A stretch of 52,342 nucleotides of DNA from JBEBXQ01 sp040391535 (GTDB lineage: Bacteria > Bacteroidota > Bacteroidia > Cytophagales > Spirosomataceae), in the NCBI GenBank assembly GCA_040391535.1, contig JBEBXQ010000012.1, positions 1-52,342 of the forward strand. Reading direction: 5' to 3'. This document shows, one piece after another, positions 43,645-52,342 of this stretch. The notes beneath the pieces were generated by a model. The model made no database searches. It saw nothing but the letters and a program-made list of their open reading frames with translations, and was not told the origin of the DNA. A program made the translations under genes and the position numbers. Position 1 is the first letter of the stretch. Each line of letters opens with the position of its first letter.

Positions 43645-44337
43645 TCAATTATTCCTTTTCTGCTTTAGCATCCAGTCATATATTTCGGGCATTTTTTCGT
43701 ATAAATACTGAATCCCATGCCCTTCCCCATCCAATCTGGTAAATTTAATATTTCCGTCACAATCTTCAAGTGCCTCCACAATCCTTTCTGATTCGGAAAC
43801 AGGAATCAGGTTGTCATCAGTGCCATGAAATGCCCAGACCGGAATATCCTTTAAGTTGCATATTCTCGTGGTGTCACTGTCATTGCATCCTCCGCATAAG
43901 GGTACAATAGCGGCAAATTTATCAGGAAAATCCATAGCGGTAATAAACACACCATAACCACCCATACTGATCCCGGTCAGATAAATACGGTTGGTGTCAA
44001 TCCTGTAATTATTGGTCAGGCTGATGTATAAGCTGTCAAACCAGTTTTCCGTTGACCAGTATTTACCATCAGGACACTGAGGTGATGCAATTATAAAATC
44101 AAACTTCTCCCCTTTTTCTACCAGATACGGCAGCCCGTATTCCTTCAGTTTATTCAGGTCATTCCCCTTTTGCGATCCACCGTGGAGATATATGACAAGC
44201 GGATACGCTTCCTTACCATCTTCATAATCATCAGGTAATGACAACAGAAAATCATAATTTACTTTTATTTTATCCTGGGCATATCCTGTACGGATAAGCA
44301 GCAGCATCAACAAGACCAGATACAGTCTGCTGTTCAT
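43645..44337 (-). CDS. Secreted esterase/peptidase of the alpha/beta-hydrolase fold
   Basis: About 230 residues with a signal peptide (LYLVLLMLLLIRTGYAQ). Oxyanion hole YLHGGSQKGND, nucleophile GISMGG (Ser), aspartate in FHGTDDNLIPV and histidine in GEGHGIQ complete a catalytic triad of the prolyl-oligopeptidase / PHB-depolymerase-like (S9, esterase_phb) type. Substrate unknown. ATGs at 44358, 44343 and 44337 and a TTG at 44361 are in frame; I chose the last ATG because it gives a compact signal peptide, but the start is uncertain. It follows the EEP gene by 39 bp. Confidence 0.85.
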   Translation of the reverse strand: MNSRLYLVLLMLLLIRTGYAQDKIKVNYDFLLSLPDDYEDGKEAYPLVIYLHGGSQKGNDLNKLKEYGLPYLVEKGEKFDFIIASPQCPDGKYWSTENWFDSLYISLTNNYRIDTNRIYLTGISMGGYGVFITAMDFPDKFAAIVPLCGGCNDSDTTRICNLKDIPVWAFHGTDDNLIPVSESERIVEALEDCDGNIKFTRLDGEGHGIQYLYEKMPEIYDWMLKQKRNN

Positions 44338-44376
44338 AAACATAATGTTATCACTCATCAACTTTAATTCACTAAA

Positions 44377-45183
44377 TTACTTCAGCCGTATTTCCGCTAC
44401 AATCGGCAAATGATCGGAAGCATACTGCTCATCAATCACTTTATGCGAAACTACTTCAAAAGCATCTGACGGCCTGTACATGATAAAGTCGATGGTACGG
44501 TTCGGATTCTTTACTGGAATGGTCCCGCCACAATTTTCCACACACGTCCGTACAAAATGTTCATCCAGAAACCGGATCACACCCGAAGTGGGCTGCGCAT
44601 TAAAATCTCCGGCAATAACCACCGGCAGTTCTTCCTTTCCGTATTTCTCAACAATCAGCTTGGACTGACTTTCACGGTTTACTTCTTTCAGATCAAGATG
44701 CGTAGAGCCAAAAATCAGCCTCTGCTTTTTAGATACTTTTACCGTAACAGCAGCCAGTGTCCGGGGTTCCCCATTGGTACCCTCCTGCACAGGCAGATCC
44801 ATCCTGGAGGTTTCTTCGATCGGGAAGCGCGAAAGTACGGCAACACCATATTCGCCGCCCGCATAATCAATACCTTTTGAAAAATAAGCCTTCATGCCGG
44901 TCAGCCTGCCCAGCTCCTTCGCCTGGTCCAGGTCTTTGCCGGAGCGGGAAGTATGTACATCAATTTCCTGAAGCGCTACCAGGTCCGGCTTTTCGGCATT
45001 GATCACCCTGGCGATCGCCTCCATATCAATTTTACCTTCTACAGAGGGTGGATTGCAATGATGGACATTGTAAGCCATGATTTTAATAACCCCTTTTTTC
45101 TTCTTATCGCCATTGGCAAAAGAAGACTTAAAACAAAGCAATAATGCGAAACAAAGGATTCCGAAACGGAAAAACGTTTTCAT
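44377..45183 (-). CDS. Exported endonuclease/exonuclease/phosphatase (EEP) family protein
   Basis: 268 residues with a signal peptide (FGILCFALLLCFKSSFA). EEP metal-binding and catalytic motifs in order: MAYNVHHC (Asn), LVALQEIDVHTSRSG (Glu), FGSTHLDLK (His), VVIAGDFNAQPTSG (Asp/Asn) and a terminal SDHLPIVAEIRL (Asp-His). Periplasmic location suggests a phosphodiesterase, possibly on phospholipids, sugars or nucleic acids; the substrate cannot be deduced. Transcribed toward the esterase gene, so possibly cotranscribed. Confidence 0.92.
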   Translation of the reverse strand: MKTFFRFGILCFALLLCFKSSFANGDKKKKGVIKIMAYNVHHCNPPSVEGKIDMEAIARVINAEKPDLVALQEIDVHTSRSGKDLDQAKELGRLTGMKAYFSKGIDYAGGEYGVAVLSRFPIEETSRMDLPVQEGTNGEPRTLAAVTVKVSKKQRLIFGSTHLDLKEVNRESQSKLIVEKYGKEELPVVIAGDFNAQPTSGVIRFLDEHFVRTCVENCGGTIPVKNPNRTIDFIMYRPSDAFEVVSHKVIDEQYASDHLPIVAEIRLK

Positions 45184-45298
45184 ATAATGACAGAATATCT
45201 GGTTAGTGAATGGTTAATACAGTACCACAGAAACAAAGTAAACAAATTCCGATCATTTCCGCTATTTTTAAATCTGACACACTTGACTAACATACACG

Positions 45299-46384
45299 AT
45301 GATCCCTTTCCTCGACCTTAAAGCGGTTAATCGCCCTCATCTGAACGCGGTTTCTGAAGCCGTACTGAAACAAATTACCGGCGGTAACTATATACTGAAT
45401 GAAACCCTGGAACAATTTGAAGCTCAATTTGCGGAATACTGCGGAGCCAGGCACTGCATAGGTGCAGCCAATGGTTCACAGGCTATTGAGCTGATCCTCC
45501 GTGCCTGGAATTTCCCTCCGGGCAGTGAAATCATTTTACCGGCACATACCTATATCGCAACCGTTTTACCGGTCATTCATCTGGGTCTGACCCCTGTTTT
45601 CGTTGAACCCGACCCCGGGACTTATCTCATTAATTATCAACATATAGAAGCAGTTGTTACTCCTAAATCCCGAGCGATCCTGGCGGTTCATCTCTATGGC
45701 AAATGCTGTGACATGGATGTTATTCATTCTATTGCCGGAAGATATCACCTGAAAGTCCTGACTGATGCGGCGCAGGCGCACGGCGCGACCTATAAAGGTA
45801 AAAAAGCCGGAAACCTAGCGGAAGCCGAGGCATTCAGTTTTTATCCGACCAAAAATCTGGGAGCAATGGGTGACGCAGGAGCCGTACTTACCAATGATGA
45901 TACCCTGGCTGAAAAAATACGTATACTCCGGAACTATGGATTTCAGCAGAAAAACCGGGCATTGCTCCCCGGTATCAACAGCCGGCTGGATCCCGTTCAG
46001 GCTGCTGTGCTATCGGCAAAACTATCCGGCCTTGATCGGGAGAATGAACTGAGGAAAGCCATTGTCTGTCAGTATTTTGAAAAAATAACAACACCGGATC
46101 TGACATTACCGTCTTACGAAGGCCGGAGCCGGGACTGCTGGCATTTATTTGTAATAAGGCATCCGAAGCGGGATGAACTGAAACATTTTTTATTACAAAA
46201 CGGTGTGGAAACAGCTATTCACTACCCCGTTCCGCCCCATAAACAACCTGTGCTGTCACATTTAAAATTATCTTTCCCCCTTACTGAAAAACTATCGGGT
46301 GAAATACTGAGTTTACCTTTAAACTCTTCCCTCCGTCAGCACGACGTGGATAGGATAATTGATACTCTGAATAAGTTTAAGTAA
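45299..46384 (+). CDS. DegT/DnrJ/EryC1 aminotransferase
   Basis: PLP-dependent sugar aminotransferase of 361 residues. N-terminal IPFLDLKAVN, then ANGSQAIELILRAW, HTYIATVLPV, and the PLP-lysine site SFYPTKNLGAMGDAGAV (about 180-196), followed by GINSRLDPVQAAVLSAKL and a late HYPVPPHKQPV. Such enzymes build amino-sugars for O-antigen or other glycans; no partner genes are in view, so the sugar is unknown. Followed closely by the cobalamin adenosyltransferase (33 nt). Confidence 0.92.
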   Translation: MIPFLDLKAVNRPHLNAVSEAVLKQITGGNYILNETLEQFEAQFAEYCGARHCIGAANGSQAIELILRAWNFPPGSEIILPAHTYIATVLPVIHLGLTPVFVEPDPGTYLINYQHIEAVVTPKSRAILAVHLYGKCCDMDVIHSIAGRYHLKVLTDAAQAHGATYKGKKAGNLAEAEAFSFYPTKNLGAMGDAGAVLTNDDTLAEKIRILRNYGFQQKNRALLPGINSRLDPVQAAVLSAKLSGLDRENELRKAIVCQYFEKITTPDLTLPSYEGRSRDCWHLFVIRHPKRDELKHFLLQNGVETAIHYPVPPHKQPVLSHLKLSFPLTEKLSGEILSLPLNSSLRQHDVDRIIDTLNKFK

Positions 46385-46417
46385 GATTGTCCTTTCATAT
46401 CAAATCAAATTATTCTA

Positions 46418-46966
46418 ATGAAGATCTATACCAAAACCGGTGATAAAGGAATGACTTCGCTTGTAGGTGGCAGCCGCATCAGTAAATCAAACATCCGGAT
46501 TGAAGCATACGGCACTGTTGATGAACTCAATAGCTGGATTGGATTATTACGGGATCAGGAGGTAAATCAGCCGCGCCTGGATACGCTGAAAGAAATTCAG
46601 GACCGTCTTTTTACCGTAGGTGCTCATCTGGCTTCGGAGGCCAACCAGACCCGCAGGGTATTACCCGATATTCTGGAGAGCGATATTACATTTCTGGAAA
46701 AAGAAATGGACGAGATTGACCGTCAGACAGTCCCCCTGCTCGCTTTTGTATTGCCCGGCGGGCACCCGTCGGTTTCCTACGCACATCTGGCGCGAACTGT
46801 CTGTCGCCGCGCCGAAAGAATTACAGTGTTACTGGCAGAACAAGACCATGTAGAACCCATTATCATCCGTTATCTCAACAGACTTTCCGACTACCTTTTT
46901 ATGATCTGCCGGATCATGGCTAAAGAGCTCGGTATTGAAGAAATCAAGTGGAAACCGAGAAACTAA
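46418..46966 (+). CDS. Cob(I)yrinic acid a,c-diamide adenosyltransferase (PduO type)
   Basis: Transfers adenosyl from ATP to Co(I) corrinoid, making adenosylcobalamin. 182 residues. Start KIYTKTGDKGMTSLVGG and YGTVDELNSWIGLLRD are the PduO ATP/cofactor loop; FVLPGGHPSVSYAHLARTVCRRAER is the diagnostic C-terminal signature. It would act on corrinoid imported by the riboswitch-controlled operon 40 kb away; I see no cobalamin riboswitch in front of it. Confidence 0.94.
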   Translation: MKIYTKTGDKGMTSLVGGSRISKSNIRIEAYGTVDELNSWIGLLRDQEVNQPRLDTLKEIQDRLFTVGAHLASEANQTRRVLPDILESDITFLEKEMDEIDRQTVPLLAFVLPGGHPSVSYAHLARTVCRRAERITVLLAEQDHVEPIIIRYLNRLSDYLFMICRIMAKELGIEEIKWKPRN

Positions 46967-47095
46967 TGCCATTTTGTCTTAATTATTGATCAAAAAACAT
47001 CATTTCAAGACATTTTTTCCGGTCTTTTGTACAGGTATAAGGTTTGAGACCTGAAGTTTATAAAGCAACAAGCTATACATAACTTTAAAATAAAG

Positions 47096-49690
47096 ATGGA
47101 CTTTAACCAATATACAATCAAAGCACAGGAGGTCGTGCAGCACGCTGCACAGATCGCCCAGGGAAATCAGCAGCAATCCATTGAAACCGGACACTTACTG
47201 AAATCCATATTACAGGAAGACATCAATACATCCGCTTTTCTGACCAGAAAACTATCCGTTAATCAACCACGGCTCGAACAGGCACTTGACGCGATTATCA
47301 ACGGATATCCCAAGGTCAGCGGCGGACAGGTATTTCTGAGCAACGACCTGTCTGCGGCCCTTGCCAGATCCCAGACCTACCTGAAACAGTTTAACGACGA
47401 ATTCGTCAGCATTGAACTCCTTTTTCTCGGACTGTTGTCGGGAAAAGACAGTGTTGCACGACTGATGAAAGATGCAGGGTTCAAGGAAAAAGAACTGATC
47501 GAAGCCATTAAAGAATTAAGAGGAAAAAACAACCCCGTGAAAGACCAGAATGCCGAAGCTAAGTACCGTTCTCTGGAACGCTTTAGCAAAAACCTGAATG
47601 AACTGGCGCAAGCCGGGAAAATTGATCCGGTCATTGGCCGTGATGAAGAAATCAGACGGGTATTACAGATATTGAGCCGCCGTACCAAAAACAACCCGAT
47701 GCTGATTGGAGAACCGGGCGTAGGGAAAACGGCTATTGTAGAAGGATTGGCCCAGCGAATCGTACAGGGTGACGTACCGGAAAATCTGAAAAGCAAAATC
47801 ATTGTTTCCCTGGATATGGGGTTACTGATTGCCGGTGCGAAATACAAAGGCGAATTCGAGGAGCGGCTGAAATCTGTCATCAAAGAAGTAACCGATTCGG
47901 AAGGAGAGATTATTTTATTTATTGATGAAATCCATACACTGATCGGAGCCGGAGGCGGCGGCGAAAGTGCCATGGATGCGGCTAACCTGCTGAAACCGGC
48001 GCTTGCACGTGGAGAACTGCACGCGATAGGAGCTACAACCCTCAAGGAGTATCAGAAGTATATAGAAAAAGATAAAGCGCTGGAACGCCGTTTCCAGACG
48101 GTAGTGGTTGATGAACCTGACGAGGCTGATGCGATCAGTATTCTTCGTGGTATCAAGGAAAAATATGAGCTGCATCACGGGGTGAGGATTCAGGATGATG
48201 CCGTTATTGCCGCGGTTGAACTGTCAAGCCGCTATATCACCGATCGTTTCCTGCCGGATAAGGCGATTGATCTCATGGACGAAGCCGCTTCCAAGCTCAG
48301 AATTGAAATGGACAGTGTACCGGAAGAACTGGATGAGCTGAACCGGAAGATCATGCAGCTGGAAATCGAGCGGGAAGCCATTCGCAGAGAAAACAATAAG
48401 GAAAAAGAAACGGTATTAAACAAGGAAATCGCGGATCTCAGCGAACTCCGCAACAACCTGAAAGCCCAGTGGGAAAATGAGAAAGGAGCCGTTAACGAAA
48501 CCCGCGCTTTGAAAGAATCACTGGAACAACTGCGGCTGGAAGCCGAACAGGCTGAACGCGCCGGCGATTTCGGAAAAGTAGCCGAAATCCGTTATGCCAG
48601 GATTCCGGAGGCTCAGCACAAGCTGGATGAACTGCAGAATACGAATGAAGACCGGAAAATGATGCAGGAAGAAATTACAGCTGAAGAAATTGCTCAGGTA
48701 GTTGCCAAATGGACCGGTATTCCGGTCAGTAAGATGTTACAGAGTGAGCGGGAGAAACTGCTCAACCTGGAAGAAGTATTACACAAACGGGTGGCAGGAC
48801 AGGAAGAGGCCATTGAAGTAGTGGCGGATGCCGTCAGAAGAAGTCGTGCGGGATTACAGGATCCGAAGAAACCTATTGGAAGCTTTCTTTTCCTGGGACC
48901 TACCGGAGTAGGTAAAACCGAGCTGGCAAAAACACTGGCAGATTATCTGTTCAATGATGAAAACGCCATAGTCCGGATTGATATGAGTGAATATCAGGAA
49001 AGACATGCCGTAAGCCGTCTGGTGGGAGCACCTCCGGGATACGTGGGTTATGATGAAGGCGGACAGCTTACGGAGGCCGTCCGGAGAAAACCCTATAGTG
49101 TTGTACTGCTTGATGAAATTGAAAAAGCACATCCTGATGTCTGGAATACCTTGTTACAGGTACTGGATGAAGGCCGCCTGACCGATAACAAAGGGCGGGT
49201 TGCGAACTTTAAGAATACCATCATTATTATGACTTCTAATATCGGCAGTCATATTATCCAGGAAAAATATCAGGAAGACGAAGGCTGGAATCATACGCTG
49301 ATCATGGAAGAAGCCAAAAAATCAGTTCTTGATCTTTTAAAGGCATCCGTGAGACCAGAGTTCCTGAACCGGATTGATGAAATCGTACTGTTTGAGCCGC
49401 TGAGTCAGAAAAACCTGCGCAAAATCGTAGAGATTCAGTTTAAAGGCATTCAGAAAGTACTCGAAGAGCAGGGTATTACCCTCGAAGCCAGTGAGGCAAC
49501 GCTTGACAAATTTGCGGAAGAAGGCTATGACCCGGCCTTCGGAGCCCGGCCGCTGAAAAGAGTATTACAGCGCAAAATTCTCAATGAATTATCCAAAGAT
49601 ATTCTGAGTGGAAAAGTAGCCAAAGATGATGTCATTATGATGGAAACCGACAGCGAAGGCAATACATCTTTTGAAAATATAGGGAAATAA
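47096..49690 (+). CDS. clpB: Chaperone ClpB (AAA+ disaggregase)
   Basis: Hexameric ATP-driven disaggregase, works with DnaK; heat-shock linked. 864 residues: N-domain (1-145), first AAA+ with Walker A GEPGVGKTAIVEG and LFIDEIHTLIGAGGGGE, a coiled-coil middle domain (about 405-525, rich in Glu, Arg, Lys), second AAA+ with GPTGVGKTELAK and VVLLDEIEKAHPDVWN, and the C-terminal small domain (FAEEGYDPAFGARPLKRVL). The long middle domain distinguishes it from ClpA/C. No CIRCE-type element is visible upstream. A hairpin follows. Confidence 0.97.
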   Translation: MDFNQYTIKAQEVVQHAAQIAQGNQQQSIETGHLLKSILQEDINTSAFLTRKLSVNQPRLEQALDAIINGYPKVSGGQVFLSNDLSAALARSQTYLKQFNDEFVSIELLFLGLLSGKDSVARLMKDAGFKEKELIEAIKELRGKNNPVKDQNAEAKYRSLERFSKNLNELAQAGKIDPVIGRDEEIRRVLQILSRRTKNNPMLIGEPGVGKTAIVEGLAQRIVQGDVPENLKSKIIVSLDMGLLIAGAKYKGEFEERLKSVIKEVTDSEGEIILFIDEIHTLIGAGGGGESAMDAANLLKPALARGELHAIGATTLKEYQKYIEKDKALERRFQTVVVDEPDEADAISILRGIKEKYELHHGVRIQDDAVIAAVELSSRYITDRFLPDKAIDLMDEAASKLRIEMDSVPEELDELNRKIMQLEIEREAIRRENNKEKETVLNKEIADLSELRNNLKAQWENEKGAVNETRALKESLEQLRLEAEQAERAGDFGKVAEIRYARIPEAQHKLDELQNTNEDRKMMQEEITAEEIAQVVAKWTGIPVSKMLQSEREKLLNLEEVLHKRVAGQEEAIEVVADAVRRSRAGLQDPKKPIGSFLFLGPTGVGKTELAKTLADYLFNDENAIVRIDMSEYQERHAVSRLVGAPPGYVGYDEGGQLTEAVRRKPYSVVLLDEIEKAHPDVWNTLLQVLDEGRLTDNKGRVANFKNTIIIMTSNIGSHIIQEKYQEDEGWNHTLIMEEAKKSVLDLLKASVRPEFLNRIDEIVLFEPLSQKNLRKIVEIQFKGIQKVLEEQGITLEASEATLDKFAEEGYDPAFGARPLKRVLQRKILNELSKDILSGKVAKDDVIMMETDSEGNTSFENIGK

Positions 49691-49708
49691 TCCGGGTAGA
49701 ACCGAAGT

Positions 49709-49750
49709 AGCAGACCAGCCCTCATGACAAGTGGCTGGTCTGCTTATTTT
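49709..49750 (+). terminator. Rho-independent terminator after clpB
   Basis: AGCAGACCAGCC (49709-49720) pairs with GGCTGGTCTGCT (49733-49744), 12 bp, followed by a TATTTT run. Confidence 0.85.
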
Positions 49751-49812
49751 ATTCCTGATGCTGTGACAAATAAGTAAACCGTTCGGAAAATATTTTTAAA
49801 CCATGAAAGTAA

Positions 49813-49844
49813 TTTGGACTAATTTTAAATAGTTAATACCTTTG
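49813..49844 (+). promoter_or_regulatory. Bacteroidota promoter of the ECF sigma operon
   Basis: TTTG (49813-49816), a 20-nt spacer, TACCTTTG (49837-49844): a full match to the TTTG / TAnnTTTG consensus, 28 bp before the ATG. It is the housekeeping rather than an ECF-type promoter, so the sigma gene should be expressed constitutively and controlled by the anti-sigma protein. Confidence 0.8.
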
Positions 49845-49872
49845 GATTTCATTTGAAACCGGATATTAACTT

Positions 49873-50412
49873 ATGTCTGCTGGATCACTCCACCAAACAC
49901 CGCTGAAAATAAACCAGGAGACGTTCAAACAAATATATGAGCTCTACTGGGCGAAGGTATATTCTGTGTGCATTCATCATATTGAGGATCAGGAAATAGC
50001 CAAAGGAATGGTTCAGGATATATTTAAATCGATCTGGGAGCGGAAAGATGAGTTGCTCATTACCACCAGCATCGAACGATACCTGGTGCGGTCGGCTAAA
50101 TTTAAGGTCTTTGAATATTTCCGCAATAACCGGTTAAGAGAAGAAATAGCATTAACCCCTGACAATTACTGTTGCCTGTCAGAAAACTGCACAGAGAATG
50201 AAATCCTCTACAATAACCTCAAAAACAAAGTAGATCAACTGGTTGATACACTTCCCTGTCAGTGCAGAAAAGTCTTCAGAATGAGCCGTGAGCAGGGATT
50301 AACCAATAAGGAAATAGCATCGAACCTGTTAATTTCAGAGAGGGCTGTAGAATACCATATTACCCGTGCGCTCGCCAAACTTCGTTCCAATCTTTCAGAA
50401 TATCAGTCATAG
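49873..50412 (+). CDS. ECF-type RNA polymerase sigma factor (Bacteroidota group)
   Basis: Alternative sigma factor of 179 residues. Region 2 (about 18-85) reads IYELYWAKVYSVCIHHIED...VQDIFKSIWERKDEL, and region 4 (about 120-172) carries LPCQCRKVFRMSREQGLTNKEIASNLLISERAVEYHITRAL with its helix-turn-helix. Such sigma genes commonly precede a FecR-like anti-sigma gene and a TonB-linked uptake operon, as the next two genes suggest. Preceded by a clear promoter. Confidence 0.94.
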   Translation: MSAGSLHQTPLKINQETFKQIYELYWAKVYSVCIHHIEDQEIAKGMVQDIFKSIWERKDELLITTSIERYLVRSAKFKVFEYFRNNRLREEIALTPDNYCCLSENCTENEILYNNLKNKVDQLVDTLPCQCRKVFRMSREQGLTNKEIASNLLISERAVEYHITRALAKLRSNLSEYQS

Positions 50413-50496
50413 TTTTCTCCAGACTCTTACGGTAAAAGTTTATTTTTGCTACTTTTATTGTGAACATCGTTTTTATCTTCTATTTCATCCGTTTTC

Positions 50497-51156
50497 ATGA
50501 AGATTACCAGAAAGCTTATTGAAAAATATCATGATGGTTTGTGTACACCGGAAGAAAAGCAGGCGGTCGAAAACTGGTTATTGGACGATGATGCGGATAT
50601 TCATGAATTGGCGGATCCTGCATTGGGGTCAGAAATGTGGCAGGAGATTGAAGCCAGCCTGGGTCCTGCTCATCTGATTCCGGAAACACCTGCTCAAAAA
50701 CAGAATAACTGGCTTCATCTTAAAGCAGCAGCGGTTTTACTGGTATTCATAAGTATGGCCATATATCTTTCAAAAGCATACAATCCGATCCAGCATCTCA
50801 CGGTAGTTGAGAACAATTCCCAAAGTCAGAATAAGAAAATAGACAATGATGCTTACCTGCTTTCAATCGGCCCCAGAAGCAACGTTGAAATAGATAATAA
50901 AACCGGCACAGTGGACTTCTGCGGTGCCTTTATGATCAACCCTAAACGCGACATTGAGTTTACCATGCAGGGTAGCTGTCCGGCTTCAAAAGCCGATTCC
51001 ACCGAAAAAATCATCCTGAAAAAAGGTCTGAAATATATTGCAGTTAACTACGGTAACCAGGACAGAAAAAATGAAATTATTGTGCTTGAAGCCAGTGATA
51101 TGACCAGCCTGCCTCCCTGGGTACTGAAACAACTTATCAGACAATTCAATATCTGA
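50497..51156 (+). CDS. Short FecR-like anti-sigma factor candidate
   Basis: 219 residues. The cytosolic N-terminus (KLIEKYHDGLCTPEEKQAVENWL) is the standard sigma-binding start of Bacteroidota FecR proteins; one membrane helix follows (about 74-94, LKAAAVLLVFISMAIYLSKA). Canonical FecR proteins are about 300-390 residues with a FecR domain and DUF4974; here the periplasmic part is only about 125 residues and lacks an obvious FecR motif, so it may bind a different sensor or be a shortened family member. Not a frameshift: the frame ends cleanly, and the next gene starts 7 nt later. Confidence 0.75.
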   Translation: MKITRKLIEKYHDGLCTPEEKQAVENWLLDDDADIHELADPALGSEMWQEIEASLGPAHLIPETPAQKQNNWLHLKAAAVLLVFISMAIYLSKAYNPIQHLTVVENNSQSQNKKIDNDAYLLSIGPRSNVEIDNKTGTVDFCGAFMINPKRDIEFTMQGSCPASKADSTEKIILKKGLKYIAVNYGNQDRKNEIIVLEASDMTSLPPWVLKQLIRQFNI

Positions 51157-51163
51157 TCCTTAA

Positions 51164-52342
51164 ATGATTAAGTCTAAAGTCAATACCCTCTCTCTGGCAG
51201 GAATTTTCTGTTGTGCTTTGTTATTCCTTTTCTCCTGCCATCATGATGATGCAAAGTCTGCTGCTAAGGGAAAATACAGTTTTTATGTGCTTACGATGGA
51301 TGCCAGACACTATCTCATCCAGACAGACTCCCTCAGTGCAGGACATATTAATTCACCCCTGCAAGGCATTCCGGTCGAATATCCGGGTTTGTTCTATGAT
51401 CTGATTGTGAAAGACAATTCCTATTACTGGTATAACTCAAGCCGCAAAGCTTTTGTAAGGCATGAGCTGATTGACCAGTCTTTCAAAGAAACCTCTTCCA
51501 TTCCAATGAAGGGCATAGATTTTGTCGAAAATTACCTCTGGGTTAATGAAGAAACGTTAATGATTATCGGAACCACTGAAAAAGACGGAACTGTGAAATA
51601 TGCATTGATCCATACAAAAGATATGACAGCGAAGGAAGGCTTATTACCGGTTCCTCCTCCAGCTTCTCCTTTCAATACTACTTCGGTGGGCTTCTCTACC
51701 CTCATGAACGGGAAATTACTGGTGGGTTATACCTACCATATGATCTTGCCCGGCAACAGCTATTCAACCAGCGATACGATGTATATTGAAGAAATCAGCT
51801 ATCCTGAATTCACGCCAGTCAGCCGCACAAAAACTACGAAATCAACCTATCCGGGTGGTGTTAACACCCGGCAACCGCACAGCTTTACGGATGAAAAAGG
51901 GGATTTTTACTTTATTGCCTGCCCGGGAATTGCTACGGGAAATCACCCCGATAAACCAACGGGTATATTCAGGATCAATAAAAGTACCGGCCAGCTTGAT
52001 CCTGACTTTTTCTTTAATGTTTCGGCATCGCCGATTCAGAATCACGGGTATGGATTCTGGTACATGGGTAATGGAAAAGCCATTGTAAGAACGGAAAGGA
52101 AAGGTTATTTCACGGGAATGAAAGATCATTATAAAATCCACCATTTTGATTTTTATGTTCTTGATCTTCATACTCAAACGGTCAGACGGCTGGAACTGCC
52201 ACTTGACAAGGGAACCGCACGCCAGGCGATATTAATTGAAAACGGACTGGTTTACATTACCATTAATCCACCCACCGGCCCGAACGCAGTATGGATTTAC
52301 AATCCTGAAACAGAAGAACTGAAAGAAGGGCTGACCTTTGAC
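51164..52342 (+). CDS. Lipoprotein, probable DUF4374 family, partial (runs off the window)
   Basis: Starts ATG at 51164, 7 nt after the anti-sigma gene; 393 codons are present without a stop, so the 3' end is missing. A lipoprotein signal (ALLFLFSC, Cys at 25) is followed by DUF4374-like propeller sequence: KYSFYVLTMDARHYLIQTDS, FYDLIVKDNSYYWYNSS, GIFRINKSTGQLDPDFFFNVS and FYVLDLHTQTVRRLELPLD. In Bacteroidota such lipoproteins accompany TonB-dependent receptors for iron or related ligands; a receptor further right would complete the operon. The family call is by pattern only. Confidence 0.72.
   Translation, partial: MIKSKVNTLSLAGIFCCALLFLFSCHHDDAKSAAKGKYSFYVLTMDARHYLIQTDSLSAGHINSPLQGIPVEYPGLFYDLIVKDNSYYWYNSSRKAFVRHELIDQSFKETSSIPMKGIDFVENYLWVNEETLMIIGTTEKDGTVKYALIHTKDMTAKEGLLPVPPPASPFNTTSVGFSTLMNGKLLVGYTYHMILPGNSYSTSDTMYIEEISYPEFTPVSRTKTTKSTYPGGVNTRQPHSFTDEKGDFYFIACPGIATGNHPDKPTGIFRINKSTGQLDPDFFFNVSASPIQNHGYGFWYMGNGKAIVRTERKGYFTGMKDHYKIHHFDFYVLDLHTQTVRRLELPLDKGTARQAILIENGLVYITINPPTGPNAVWIYNPETEELKEGLTFD

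Noticed and set aside
1..52342. tRNA, rRNA, CRISPR array or prophage in the window
   Set aside because: No regularly spaced repeats, no clustered phage structural genes and no tRNA-like T-loop or anticodon arms were found by reading.

Overview
The window looks like chromosomal DNA from a Bacteroidota (Cytophagales-type) bacterium, possibly a relative of Dyadobacter or Spirosoma; the genus is an inference from gene style only. Evidence for the phylum: a fused SecDF, DUF4249 and probable DUF4374 lipoproteins beside TonB-dependent transport, a Bacteroidota-style ECF sigma factor with an anti-sigma partner, a RicT/PSP1 protein with a cysteine-rich N-terminus, and promoter elements of the TTG / TAnnTTTG type. 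Most genes are housekeeping and densely packed on both strands. I see no rRNA, tRNA or CRISPR array.

Layout. 1-3.7 kb: uvrA and an IMPACT/YigZ gene (minus). 3.7-7.2 kb: a promoter, a cobalamin riboswitch, a BtuB-like TonB-dependent receptor and a beta-propeller lipoprotein resembling BtuG, closed by a strong hairpin; together a vitamin B12 capture locus. 7.2-12 kb (minus): TPR protein, RhlE-like RNA helicase, DinB-like protein and KpsF/KdsD. Between the helicase and the DinB-like gene sits a 989-bp AT-richer insert bracketed by two identical 90-bp direct repeats; it carries a glycine-zipper, double-glycine, bacteriocin-like gene followed 4 nt later by a two-helix membrane protein. 12-19.3 kb (plus): recQ, then the tight run purD-ricT-anmK-lhgO. 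19.3-22.3 kb: small outer-membrane protein, VOC protein, Crp-like regulator, pirin. 22.4-26.1 kb (minus): mpl, a LOG-family gene and an OmpA/PD40 protein.

26.2-28.5 kb: a conserved Bacteroidota protein, a minus-strand gene remnant, a RAYT (IS200-like) transposase followed by REP-like palindromes, and rluF, whose stop codon lies inside one palindrome. 28.9-32.7 kb: an operon of DUF4249 lipoprotein, TonB-dependent receptor and small barrel protein. 32.9-37.5 kb: YqgE, gamma-carbonic anhydrase, a VWA-like lipoprotein, fabI, a lipase-like hydrolase and an unknown exported protein. 37.6-43.6 kb (plus): secDF, an amino-acid permease and purB. 43.6-49.7 kb: secreted esterase, EEP-family phosphodiesterase, DegT aminotransferase, cobalamin adenosyltransferase, clpB. 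49.8 kb to the end: an ECF sigma factor behind a clear promoter, a short FecR-like anti-sigma candidate and a lipoprotein that runs off the window.

Main points of interest: the bacteriocin-like cassette with its 90-bp repeats and apparent frameshifted leader; the riboswitch-BtuB-BtuG arrangement; the RAYT/REP cluster; and the sigma/anti-sigma/lipoprotein operon at the right edge.
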